From DATFLS01 sp964413425 (GTDB taxonomy: Bacteria; Fidelibacterota; JAANXI01), in NCBI GenBank assembly GCA_964413425.1, contig CAYPST010000083.1, forward strand, positions 1 through 18,201: a stretch of DNA of 18,201 nucleotides. Reading direction: 5' to 3'. Position 1 is the stretch's first letter. Every line of letters starts with the position of its first letter. A model generated the notes under the pieces. It was not told the DNA's origin. It worked only from the letters and a program-made list of their open reading frames with translations, and searched no databases. Positions 1 to 7,572 of this stretch are shown piece after piece. The position numbers and the translations under genes are program-made.

Positions 1-619
1 GGGATGTCCCGTAAGGGATCCCGTTGGGAAATCCCGGGGTGAAGAAGAATGCGATCCATTTTCTCTCCAATTCCTTGGATGGGGAGAGCATACTGAGCTG
101 ATTTAATAGTCATATTTTTTTATATGAATCCTCACATTTCAGATAAATATTTCTTTCTCCGTCTCCTGCACTGAATAATATGATTAACAATTTCAGGAAA
201 AATGTCCAATTAATTCTAAAATAATTACAACTATTTGCAGTTAAAAGATAATATATTTTAAAATTTGCACACTTAATTTCGATTTCTTTTATTTTGGGTT
301 GCGTTGAAAAGAATTTACGTATAGATTTAGAGGAAATTAGTCCTATCAGATGAGTCAATCCGTTAGATTATGAGAAATATCTGTTGCGTCAAAACCGAAA
401 GTAGACAACGGTTGCGGTACCACACTTTCCGCACATTTCCAGTCCGCGCACCTGGTTCGTATATTCCAATACAGGCTCTCACACAGCCGGAAAATAAATC
501 TAAAGCATTTATCGCTCAGATTATAAATTAGGTGGTTGCTATTGAGAGTTTTCAGAATTTAGCGTCTCAGGGAATCTTTATATCCCGGAGAACCTTGGCG
601 TAAAAAACCTGCGGCACCG
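1..619. other. Intergenic region with palindromic start, no convincing gene
   Basis: I see no supportable gene in these 619 bases. The first 40 bases are full of TCCC/GGGA palindromes; positions 7-20 match the start of the repeat at 10861 with one inserted base. Positions 63-68 (CTCTCC) and 83-88 (GGAGAG) are inverted. The part from about 100 to 360 is clearly more AT-rich than the surrounding genes; its only open frame (82 codons, - strand) is Lys/Ile/Phe/Asn-rich, without a ribosome site or recognisable motif. A possible -10 box (TATAAA, 522-527) lies ahead of the kinase gene but has no good -35 partner. Confidence 0.6.
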
Positions 620-2242
620 ATGAATACACCTCAACATTCCGAAGTGGACATTCTCCAGCAGATCATTTCGCTGCTGGAGCAATTAAGAGACATTCGACAA
701 ACTGCATCCGGCACCGAGATGCCGGTACTCTCGCAGCAGCAGTTTTTCAAATCCTTAGTTCATCATGCCCTTGATATGTTCCTGGTGATAGACCCTGATG
801 GCACTATCCGCTATGTGAATTCGGCTGTCAAGCCTCACCTGGGTTACAGGCAGGATGAACTCGAAGGCCGGAGTATTTACGACTTTCTGCACGAAGACGA
901 TCACCCCACCGTACAGGACAACCTTTCCAGAGTTATTGCGTCCCCCGGCAAAACCTTGCCTGTGTTTACGCTCCGTATGCAGACAAAGGAAGAATCCTGG
1001 AGGACATTGGAAAGCGTCGGGAAAAATTTACTCCACGAGGATGTTGTCTCCGGCATTTTGCTGACGACCAGAGATATCACGGAGCGGGATGAACTCGAGC
1101 AGCAGCTCCAACGCGCTCAGCGGATGGAAGCCCTGGGACTCATTGCCGGGAGTATCGCGCACGACTTTCGTAACCTGATGGCTGTTATTCTGGGATCAGC
1201 ACAGATGCTGCAACTGGATCCGACGGAAGCGGAGAAAGAGAAATTCCTGGAGATGATTGTCTCCAGCGTGGATCGTGGAAAAACGATTACCCAGCGGATA
1301 CTGGCCTTCGCTCATACCGAAAAACCACATTTTCAAACACTTTCAGGACAACAGTATCTTGAAAATGTCCGTGAAATTGCTTCCCGCACCCTTCCTGAAA
1401 ACATTGAGATAGTAGTTGAACCGTATCATGATGATGACTTGATTAAGGCTGATCCCGGTCAACTCCAGCAGGTGCTCCTGATTCTTTGTACGAATGCCGC
1501 AGATGCTATGCCCTCCGGCGGCAAAATCACCCTGGCCCTGGAGCGACCCACCACCGAACTGGCCAGAAAACACCGGGTGCCATCACGGGATAATTATCTC
1601 TGTATCACCGTCACCGATACCGGATCAGGGATGGACGATGAAACGCTCAATCGGATCTTCGAACCGTTTTTCACCACCAAAGAAGCCGGTAATGCCACCG
1701 GATTAGGGCTTTCCGTCGCCTATGGGATTCTTGAGCAACATCAGGGATGGATTGATGCAGTCAGTGAGGTTGATAAAGGGACCACCATCATCTTAGGTTT
1801 GCCCCGCGCAGAGGAAAAAGAGGAATCCCCGGAGCCAATTAATTTCAGGCAACCGTCCACCAGTGCAAAACACCATATCCTGATTGTAGAAGATGAAGCC
1901 CATCTGCGTGAATTGTTGGAGACGATTCTGATATCCAAAGGGTATACCGTATCCGTGGCTTCTAATGGGAAGGATGCGCTGCTGCTGTATAAAGGAAAAG
2001 CCAAAGATATTCAGTTAATCATCACCGACCTGAAAATGCCTGAGATGGGCGGCCAGGAATTGGCCAGGCGCGTGCACGAAATCAATCCTCAATTGAAAAT
2101 CATCGCCATCACGGGCAGCATGGGCCTGGAACGACCCAAAGTTACTCCGAACAACACCTTCAAAGCAGTGATTGAAAAACCGTTCGACGTCCAGGAAGTA
2201 CTCAGAACTATTCAAGAGGTGCTGAATGGTGATTCAAACTAA
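620..2242 (+). CDS. Soluble PAS - histidine kinase - receiver hybrid
   Basis: This 540-residue protein is a cytoplasmic hybrid sensor kinase. Order of domains: short helical N-terminus (1-35), PAS domain (about 42-155, ending in the usual DITERDELE linker), HisKA dimerisation helix with phospho-acceptor H181 in AHDFRN, HATPase_c (about 270-395) with N292 (N box), DTGSGM 333-338 (G1), FEPFFTTK 347-354 (F box) and GLGL 361-364 (G2), then a C-terminal receiver (about 418-536) with acidic pocket E424/D425, phospho-acceptor D470, T498 and K520. All catalytic positions are present, so it should autophosphorylate and pass phosphate to its own receiver. No membrane segment or signal peptide is seen, so the PAS domain probably senses an internal cue. 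No output domain and no partner regulator lies beside it. The start is the first ATG; the ribosome site is weak. Whether it controls the metal locus downstream cannot be told from sequence. Confidence 0.95.
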   Translation: MNTPQHSEVDILQQIISLLEQLRDIRQTASGTEMPVLSQQQFFKSLVHHALDMFLVIDPDGTIRYVNSAVKPHLGYRQDELEGRSIYDFLHEDDHPTVQDNLSRVIASPGKTLPVFTLRMQTKEESWRTLESVGKNLLHEDVVSGILLTTRDITERDELEQQLQRAQRMEALGLIAGSIAHDFRNLMAVILGSAQMLQLDPTEAEKEKFLEMIVSSVDRGKTITQRILAFAHTEKPHFQTLSGQQYLENVREIASRTLPENIEIVVEPYHDDDLIKADPGQLQQVLLILCTNAADAMPSGGKITLALERPTTELARKHRVPSRDNYLCITVTDTGSGMDDETLNRIFEPFFTTKEAGNATGLGLSVAYGILEQHQGWIDAVSEVDKGTTIILGLPRAEEKEESPEPINFRQPSTSAKHHILIVEDEAHLRELLETILISKGYTVSVASNGKDALLLYKGKAKDIQLIITDLKMPEMGGQELARRVHEINPQLKIIAITGSMGLERPKVTPNNTFKAVIEKPFDVQEVLRTIQEVLNGDSN

Positions 2243-2465
2243 CGTTCGCTCGCACGGTCCTTGGCAACCGTTTCTCGCCAGTAGATTCAATCCGACAGAA
2301 ATACAGCCTTCCAAATGCTGTCGATGTTCCAGGTAAGAGCAGAACATCGCTGTTTCTACATCAACACCAGCATCCCCTCGATTGCTCTGCAGTAGCAACT
2401 CACAGCAGACCTCTTCGGCTTCCCGGGCAAATATCAACTCACTGGACTGACTTTAAAATTTAGTA

Positions 2466-2496
2466 TTGACAAATTGAATTTTTAGCTGTAACTAAT
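2466..2496 (+). promoter_or_regulatory. Candidate promoter with overlapping dyads, metal locus
   Basis: A perfect -35 hexamer TTGACA (2466-2471) is followed after 19 bases by ACTAAT (2491-2496, 4 of 6 matches to TATAAT); the 17-base alternative TAACTA is poorer. Two dyads sit on it: AAATT-G-AATTT (2471-2481), a perfect 11-base palindrome, and TTAG-N6-CTAA (2482-2485 and 2492-2495). DtxR/MntR-family operators often have TTAG/CTAA-type arms, and a DtxR-type gene lies 3 kb downstream, so repression of the metal locus here is plausible. The arms are short, so chance cannot be excluded. Confidence 0.4.
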
Positions 2497-2508
2497 TTCC
2501 AATTAAAC

Positions 2509-2527
2509 CATGAGAAAGTTGCTCATG
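2509..2527 (+). promoter_or_regulatory. Leader dyad before multicopper oxidase gene
   Basis: CATGAG (2509-2514) and CTCATG (2522-2527) form perfect 6-base arms around a 7-base loop, ending 5 bases before the GGAG ribosome site (2533-2536). It could be an mRNA hairpin near the ribosome site or a second operator. There is no T run, so it is not a terminator. Confidence 0.35.
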
Positions 2528-2543
2528 AATACGGAGAAATCAC

Positions 2544-3671
2544 ATGATGCCATTTGATAAATTCTTGCCTTCGAAAATTGCCGCCTCACCCGGCAGGCAT
2601 TCCCGGAGAACCTTTCTCCTGACAGGCCTTTTCAGCCTGCTCGGTGCCATCTGGTTGGGCCTGCAAAACCTGTTCGGACGCCATGGAACTTCCCGGCAGT
2701 ATGGAACGGACCCTCACCACGCAGGTACCGGGATCAGCCCTCATACACTCCCGGATTCTCCGCACTTCTTTGGAACGGTGGGTGATATCCGGCCAGGGGA
2801 GTTTGACCCGGCTGATTTTCTGACCGCCTGGAACTTCAATGATCTCCCGCCGGAAAAGCGGTCGGAATATTATCGGGAGACATCACGTCCCGACGGCTCC
2901 CTGCTCAGGGAATACAAATTCATCGCAGTGGATAAGGAGATCGAAATTGCCCCGGGCGTCTTGTTCCCGGCCTGGACCTATAACCGGCAGGTACCCGGAC
3001 CGACCATCCGGGCCACCGAGGGCGACCGTATCCGGATCCGGTTTCTGAATCAGGGTTCGCATCCCCATACCATCCATTTTCACGGCTGGCATCATCCGGA
3101 GATGGACGGCGCATTCCCGAACCAGTTTGTCCATCCCGGTGAGGAATTCATCTATGAATTCGATGCCGAACCGGCAGGCGTACACCTGTACCACTGTCAC
3201 TCCACGCCACTCAAACGACACATTCACAAGGGATTGTATGGCGCCTATATCGTGGACCCGGTGGAACCACGTTCTCAGGCACAGGAGCTGGTGATGATTA
3301 TGAACGGGTTCGATACCAACTTCGACGCCGAGAATGAAGTGTACGCTGTGAACACGGTGGCCTTCCATTATATGAACCATCCTATTCGAGTTAACACAGG
3401 TGAACCGGTTCGTCTCTACTTAATCAACGTCACCGAGTTCGATCCGGTCAACTCACTGCACATTCACGCGGTCTTTTTCGACGTGTATCGGACCGGCACC
3501 CGCTCCACCTCCCACGAGTACACCGATACAATCATGATGTGCCAGGCCGAACGAGCTATCGTCGAATGCACGTTCCGGTATCCCGGCCGGTACATGTTCC
3601 ATGCTCATCAGTCCGAATTCGCCGAACTGGGATGGATGGGAGTTATCGAAGCAGTGGATGCACCAGTATAA
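2544..3671 (+). CDS. Tat-exported two-domain multicopper oxidase
   Basis: This 375-residue protein is a two-domain multicopper oxidase, an enzyme class that oxidises metal ions or organic substrates and reduces O2 to water. The N-terminus has a twin-arginine signal (SRRTFLL, 20-26, then a hydrophobic stretch to about 40), so it is exported folded. All four HxH pairs of the trinuclear cluster are present: H178/H180, H217/H219, H306/H308, H353/H355. The type 1 copper site is in domain 1: H175, C218, H226, with L231 at the axial position where nitrite reductase has Met. In domain 2 the equivalent Cys is Ala (HAH, 353-355), so only domain 1 has type 1 copper (type C arrangement). Tandem ATGs at 2544 and 2547 follow GGAG at 2533. 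It heads a tight cluster with a ZIP transporter and cupredoxin, favouring metal oxidation (ferroxidase or Mn oxidase). Laccase-like or copper-detoxifying activity remains possible. Confidence 0.94.
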   Translation: MMPFDKFLPSKIAASPGRHSRRTFLLTGLFSLLGAIWLGLQNLFGRHGTSRQYGTDPHHAGTGISPHTLPDSPHFFGTVGDIRPGEFDPADFLTAWNFNDLPPEKRSEYYRETSRPDGSLLREYKFIAVDKEIEIAPGVLFPAWTYNRQVPGPTIRATEGDRIRIRFLNQGSHPHTIHFHGWHHPEMDGAFPNQFVHPGEEFIYEFDAEPAGVHLYHCHSTPLKRHIHKGLYGAYIVDPVEPRSQAQELVMIMNGFDTNFDAENEVYAVNTVAFHYMNHPIRVNTGEPVRLYLINVTEFDPVNSLHIHAVFFDVYRTGTRSTSHEYTDTIMMCQAERAIVECTFRYPGRYMFHAHQSEFAELGWMGVIEAVDAPV

Positions 3672-3692
3672 TGCAGAAGGAAAATAAACGAT

Positions 3693-4967
3693 ATGAATAG
3701 AAGGAATGATACCGACAATCGGGACAGGGGTTCACATGTGCGCGGGAACCCACTCCTGCGATGGACACTTGTTCTGTTACCGCTTGTTCTGCTAGGATTA
3801 CTGATCCTGATTATCCGACTCTTCGGCCCGGGGCAGGTCTTGCGGACCAATTTTCCGCCGGTAGAGAATCTGGTGATTCAACGAATTGAACTACATGGGG
3901 ATGATTACAGCCGGAACTCATCCAAAGAAGTCATTCTGCATGTACTCAATGATGGTCCCGATGAAACCACAATTGCCCAGGTCATGATAGATGAAGCGTA
4001 CTGGCCGTTTACCCTCACTCCGCAGAAAACACTGGGGCACCTGGAGCGGGCCCGGGTTCACATGCTCTATCCCTGGGTGGAAGGCGATGCCCACGAGATC
4101 ACCCTGGTCACCTCAACCGGGGCCACTTTTAGTAAAAATATCGACATCGCCGTCGCCTCTCCCACTCCCAGCTGGAGCTATCTCGGCATTTTTTCTCTGC
4201 TTGGCGTCTATGTAGGTATTATCCCGGTTTTTCTCGGATTACTCTGGTTTCCGGCACTCCGCACGATCCGGACCACAACCATGCACTTCCTGCTCAGTTT
4301 CACGATAGGGCTGCTGGCCTTCCTGGCTCTTGATTCAGTCGCCGAAGGATTCGACATCGCCCTCCGGCTGCCGGAATCTCTGGAAGGGATTGCCGTCCTC
4401 GCTGCCGGATTTGTCGGCAGTCTCCTGCTGTTGACAGCAGTTTCCGGATGGTCCCGGAGCGAAGTGCACGCGGAACCAGACCACCCGGCTGAAATGATTC
4501 ACCAGGCTAATCCCGGTCCCCAGGTGATCATTGCCTACACCATCGCTCTGGGAATCGGCCTGCATAACCTGGGGGAAGGACTGGCTATCGGCTCGGCCTA
4601 TGCGCTGGGGAACATTGCCCTGGGAAGTATGCTTGTGATTGGATTTGCCCTGCATAATACTACTGAGGGGCTGGCGATTATCGCCCCGGTTGCCCGACAA
4701 CGCGTCCGGGTTACTCAGCTGATCTGGATGGGACTCCTGGCCGGTGTGCCGACCATACTCGGAGCCTGGATTGGCGGGTTCACCTATTCGGCCTTCTGGG
4801 CCGTCCTGTTCTTGAGTATCGGAGCGGGAGCTATCGTACAGGTCGTCCATGCCATTTTCACGCAGATGGCGGATGATACGGGGAGGCTTTTGACCTTCCG
4901 GAACCTGTTGGGGCTGGCGGCCGGCTTTGCCGTTATGTATTTCACAGGATTGCTGGTAGCGGTATAA
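3693..4967 (+). CDS. ZIP-family metal transporter with added extracytoplasmic domain
   Basis: This 424-residue protein imports divalent transition metals (Zn, Fe or Mn). The ZIP core starts near residue 160 and has eight predicted membrane segments (about 163-187, 197-215, 231-250, 277-300, 306-330, 343-363, 367-388, 405-423). The metal-site motifs are HNLGE (H291, N292, E295) in segment 4 and HNTTE (H321, N322, E325) in segment 5. The loop between segments 3 and 4 carries His/Asp/Glu (259-270), usual for ZIPs and expected in the cytoplasm. Ahead of the core are an extra membrane helix (about 23-44) and about 110 residues of polar, beta-rich sequence (48-156). N-in topology puts that domain outside and gives the ZIP core its normal N-out start. 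I cannot assign the domain to a family; an Ig-like or cupredoxin-like fold is a guess. The gene starts 21 bases after the oxidase stop, with a weak GAAGG ribosome site. Confidence 0.93.
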   Translation: MNRRNDTDNRDRGSHVRGNPLLRWTLVLLPLVLLGLLILIIRLFGPGQVLRTNFPPVENLVIQRIELHGDDYSRNSSKEVILHVLNDGPDETTIAQVMIDEAYWPFTLTPQKTLGHLERARVHMLYPWVEGDAHEITLVTSTGATFSKNIDIAVASPTPSWSYLGIFSLLGVYVGIIPVFLGLLWFPALRTIRTTTMHFLLSFTIGLLAFLALDSVAEGFDIALRLPESLEGIAVLAAGFVGSLLLLTAVSGWSRSEVHAEPDHPAEMIHQANPGPQVIIAYTIALGIGLHNLGEGLAIGSAYALGNIALGSMLVIGFALHNTTEGLAIIAPVARQRVRVTQLIWMGLLAGVPTILGAWIGGFTYSAFWAVLFLSIGAGAIVQVVHAIFTQMADDTGRLLTFRNLLGLAAGFAVMYFTGLLVAV

Positions 4968-4994
4968 CGAATATTCGAGGAAGGAAAAATAAAA

Positions 4995-5387
4995 ATGACT
5001 GGACTCAAGACTCCTGACCGAACAAAGCGCGGGTACCTCGCCGGGTTTCTGCTCATCATTTTACTCGGAGTTTTCTCGCTGAAGGTGCTGTTACCAGGCT
5101 CTGAACAACACACCGTAATCCTCATCAGCCAAGACATGGAATTTCGCAGCAAAAACCAGGAGTTACGTTTCCCGCCCGGGAGCAGACTGCACCTTATATT
5201 TCGCAACCAGGATCGCGGCATCAGACATCAGCTGGCGATCCCTGAACTGGACGTGGAAACGCCCATAATCCGGTCCGGAGAGGAGGTCAGCCGGACGTTT
5301 GTGCTCCCCCGGCAAGACACCATCCTGCAAATAGAATGTCCGCTCCACCCGATGATGAGCAGCAGAATACTCGTTGGAAACCCGTGA
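4995..5387 (+). CDS. Membrane-anchored cupredoxin-like protein
   Basis: This 130-residue protein has a positively charged N-terminus and one membrane helix (about 14-34), followed by about 95 residues of beta-rich sequence facing the periplasm. H78, C115, H118 and M120 (or M121) in CPLHPMM match the order and spacing of type 1 copper ligands (His, then Cys-x2-His-x-Met, as in plastocyanin-type sites). It is therefore likely a blue-copper electron carrier or copper-binding partner. It follows the ZIP gene by 27 bases with a good ribosome site (AGGAAGGA, 4978-4985) and is probably co-transcribed with the oxidase and transporter. It might accept electrons from, or donate copper to, the oxidase. 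The family call rests on the ligand pattern and size, not on strong overall similarity I can recall. Confidence 0.78.
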   Translation: MTGLKTPDRTKRGYLAGFLLIILLGVFSLKVLLPGSEQHTVILISQDMEFRSKNQELRFPPGSRLHLIFRNQDRGIRHQLAIPELDVETPIIRSGEEVSRTFVLPRQDTILQIECPLHPMMSSRILVGNP

Positions 5388-5561
5388 AAAATTTATCGTC
5401 TGAACTGAAGTACGGGTTCAAATTACTATAGCAGGGAGGCAACAATTGGATCTGATTCTTGTCTGGGAACAGGTATCTGATATAGGCAGTCTCGGGAGAG
5501 CCGGCACACACCTGCGAAGGAGGTAGGCTGAGGGATATAACGACTAGAAAGGAGATGAGGA

Positions 5562-6230
5562 ATGACTACCCAGGCTGAACAGGATTACTTGAAGGCTGTC
5601 TATATGCTGCAACAATATGGTGCGAAGGATGAACCGGTGAATACCGCGATGATTGCGGAGCGATTGAAAGTGTCACCAGCCTCAGCCACGAATATGATTA
5701 AGAAACTGGCCACCATGGGATGTCTCTTACATAAACCGTATCGGGGAGTAACGCTGACCCCGGAAGGAGAGAAGATCGCGCTGGGGATTATTCGCCGCCA
5801 CCGGCTGCTGGAGCTCTATCTCTCGGATATGCTGGGGTACAGCTGGGATAAGGTGCACGAAGAAGCGGAAAAACTGGAACATGTCATCTCAGAGGAATTC
5901 GAAAATCGGATTGACCAGGTCATGGGATATCCGACAACTGATCCCCATGGGGCACCTATCCCAGATACCAAAGGTGTCATGGAGGAACCTGTTTATCACC
6001 GCCTCCCACAGTTGAAGGAGGGGCAAACAGGCATCATCTGCCAGGTGAGTGACCGGAACTCCGACATGCTGCGATACCTGGAATCACTGGGGTTGAAACC
6101 GGGGACCCGGATCACTATTGAGAAAAAAGCACCCTTTAAGGGGCCGATCTCCGTCACGATCGAATCCGGGGATACTCAGATACTGGGTAGGGAAGTGGCC
6201 AATGCTATTATGATATGTCCCCTACTGTAA
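5562..6230 (+). CDS. DtxR/MntR-family metal-dependent repressor with FeoA domain
   Basis: This 222-residue protein is a metal-sensing transcriptional repressor. It has a winged helix DNA-binding domain (about 5-65, recognition helix near 38-50), a dimerisation and metal-binding domain (about 70-140) and a C-terminal FeoA/SH3-like domain (about 150-222). Candidate metal ligands are D8, H80, E84, H99, E103, E106 and H107. The position of the DtxR primary-site Cys is E103, as in MntR-type proteins, while K11 replaces the Glu of B. subtilis MntR, so Fe versus Mn is undecided. The start has a strong ribosome site (AAAGGAGATGAGG) just upstream. It lies 174 bases after the cupredoxin gene on the same strand and is the obvious candidate regulator of the oxidase-ZIP-cupredoxin genes. 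The 174-base gap holds no clear terminator; a weak TTGTCT-16-TATAGG pair (5459-5486) may be its own promoter. Confidence 0.94.
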   Translation: MTTQAEQDYLKAVYMLQQYGAKDEPVNTAMIAERLKVSPASATNMIKKLATMGCLLHKPYRGVTLTPEGEKIALGIIRRHRLLELYLSDMLGYSWDKVHEEAEKLEHVISEEFENRIDQVMGYPTTDPHGAPIPDTKGVMEEPVYHRLPQLKEGQTGIICQVSDRNSDMLRYLESLGLKPGTRITIEKKAPFKGPISVTIESGDTQILGREVANAIMICPLL

Positions 6231-6577
6231 TGCATCTTCCGGGGCATGACATCGCCGGATTTTGCTCTCGTTTTGTACGCGGAGGAATCGTTGCCCCCTG
6301 CACCAGTGGTTTTCACGATAGTATCGGATCACAAATCCCGAACCCCATAAAATATTTCAGCGAAAACGTGCCAGTCAGGCTTTCCTGCCAATACCGGATT
6401 ATTCGTTAGATCTTTCATCTAAATTCGAATATATTATAGTACTTAAGTGGAATAGAACCTCCGGAAAGGAACAGCTGGAAAACTATCACAATCAATGTTT
6501 TATACGCTGTCCTTTGACAGAACACATGCTTCCGGACATCCGAAAATCTACGAATCGAAACACTGGATGATGCACCG
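6231..6577. other. Intergenic region between regulator and peptidase genes
   Basis: No gene is supported here; a 64-codon + frame overlapping the regulator's end lacks a ribosome site. Three short structures are visible: TTAGAT-N5-ATCTAA (listed separately), an adjacent ATTCGAAT palindrome (6423-6430), and a hairpin CTGTC-CTTT-GACAG (6507-6520) that contains a TTGACA (6514-6519) without a matching -10. An AT-rich TATTATAG (6432-6439) could be a -10 box but has no convincing -35. Confidence 0.5.
6406..6422. promoter_or_regulatory. Inverted repeat TTAGAT-N5-ATCTAA
   Basis: Perfect 6-base arms (6406-6411 and 6417-6422) surround a 5-base spacer, about 175 bases after the DtxR-type gene and 155 bases before the M23 peptidase gene. 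The outer TTAG/CTAA arms resemble those in the candidate operator upstream of the multicopper oxidase and could be another binding site for the regulator. No T run follows, so a terminator is unlikely. Confidence 0.3.
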
Positions 6578-7480
6578 TTGAAACTCCTTTTACTTGATGA
6601 TCGGAACGGAATACGCGAACTCTCTATTTCCCGAAAGTCACTTCTCATAGGTGTTCTCCTGTTTATTTCAATCATGGCAGGGATATTGGCGGTTACCCTG
6701 GATGATATGAATGCCCTCATCTATCGAACAAAAATTCAGAGTTTACGGCATAAAAATGATCGCCTGCAGACACGCCTCACCCGTCTCCGGAGGCAATCAG
6801 ATACCATGAAACAAATGGTACAAAAATTAGAACAGCGGGATCGCGTCCTTCGCACCTATGCCGGTATCTCCGGGATCGGCACGGATATCCGTGAAATCGG
6901 GATCGGCGGAACCAGATACAATCGGATTCGGGAGTTCGATTTTTTATTCTCCCCTGAAGATCCTGAAATTTCAGACCTTCTAATTCTCACAGACAGCCTC
7001 GTCAGGAAAACCAAACTGGAAGATCACAGCTACTCCGAAATAGATTCACTGGTGAAGGTTCAACAGGATCACCTGGCCTCGATGCCAGCCATCCGGCCAT
7101 TACATTCCCGGGATTTTAACGATGGTTTCGGATATCGTACAGATCCGTTCACCGGACAGAGACGGTTTCACTACGGCCTGGATATTTCAGCGGACCGAGG
7201 CGATCCCGTGCTTGCCGCGGAGGCTGGCACAGTCGAATACGCCTCCTGGAAATATGGCTACGGGCGGATGGTGCGGCTCCATCACGGCCAGAGCTATGAA
7301 ACCCGCTATGCACATAATTCGGAGCTCCTCGTCCAACCGGGGGACCAGGTGGAACGAGGCGACACCATTGCGCTGGCGGGTAACTCAGGCCGCTCTACCG
7401 GCCCGCACTTGCATTATGAGGTGCTCAAGGACGGGAACCCGGTTAATCCCATGAATTTCTTCTTTAACAGAGATCTGTGA
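6578..7480 (+). CDS. M23 (LytM-type) zinc endopeptidase, membrane-anchored
   Basis: This 300-residue protein cuts peptide cross-links in peptidoglycan. It has a short cytoplasmic N-terminus, one membrane helix (about 22-41), a charged coiled coil (about 48-92), a linker, and a C-terminal M23 domain (about 175-295). Zinc ligands H198 and D202 (HYGLD) and H279 (HLH), plus catalytic H246 and H277, are all present, so the enzyme should be active rather than a degenerate activator. The start is TTG at 6578; the two ATGs just upstream (6567, 6570) are out of frame, and starting later would remove the N-terminal segment that is typical of anchored M23 proteins. No strong ribosome site is visible. 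It is probably monocistronic; the TTG start and poor ribosome site suggest low expression. Confidence 0.92.
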   Translation: MKLLLLDDRNGIRELSISRKSLLIGVLLFISIMAGILAVTLDDMNALIYRTKIQSLRHKNDRLQTRLTRLRRQSDTMKQMVQKLEQRDRVLRTYAGISGIGTDIREIGIGGTRYNRIREFDFLFSPEDPEISDLLILTDSLVRKTKLEDHSYSEIDSLVKVQQDHLASMPAIRPLHSRDFNDGFGYRTDPFTGQRRFHYGLDISADRGDPVLAAEAGTVEYASWKYGYGRMVRLHHGQSYETRYAHNSELLVQPGDQVERGDTIALAGNSGRSTGPHLHYEVLKDGNPVNPMNFFFNRDL

Positions 7481-7572
7481 CAATTCTGCACCTTTCAAAA
7501 ATTCGATGCTCCCCGTTCCATCACAACCTGATCTGAGCCCGGATTTGCCAAAAGTCTGCCGCTTCCGTATTC

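Larger units (their letters stand above)
2243..2543. other. Intergenic region ahead of metal locus
   Basis: This stretch separates the kinase from the multicopper oxidase. The first 200 bases hold only a 67-codon open frame on the - strand starting at TTG without a ribosome site, which I do not accept as a gene. The last 90 bases are AT-rich and hold the promoter-like and dyad elements listed separately. No terminator hairpin with a T run is visible after the kinase stop. Confidence 0.5.

Noticed and set aside
110..358. 82-codon open frame on the - strand
   Set aside because: AT-rich region giving a Lys/Ile/Asn/Phe-rich product with no ribosome site and no recognisable motif; most likely chance.
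2234..2437. 67-codon - strand frame converging on the kinase gene
   Set aside because: Starts with TTG without a ribosome site, overlaps the kinase stop and matches nothing I recognise. The composition is not absurd, so a homology search would settle it.
2544..3671. Copper nitrite reductase
   Set aside because: It has four HxH pairs forming a trinuclear site, including HCH and HAH, which NirK lacks; the axial Met is replaced by Leu.
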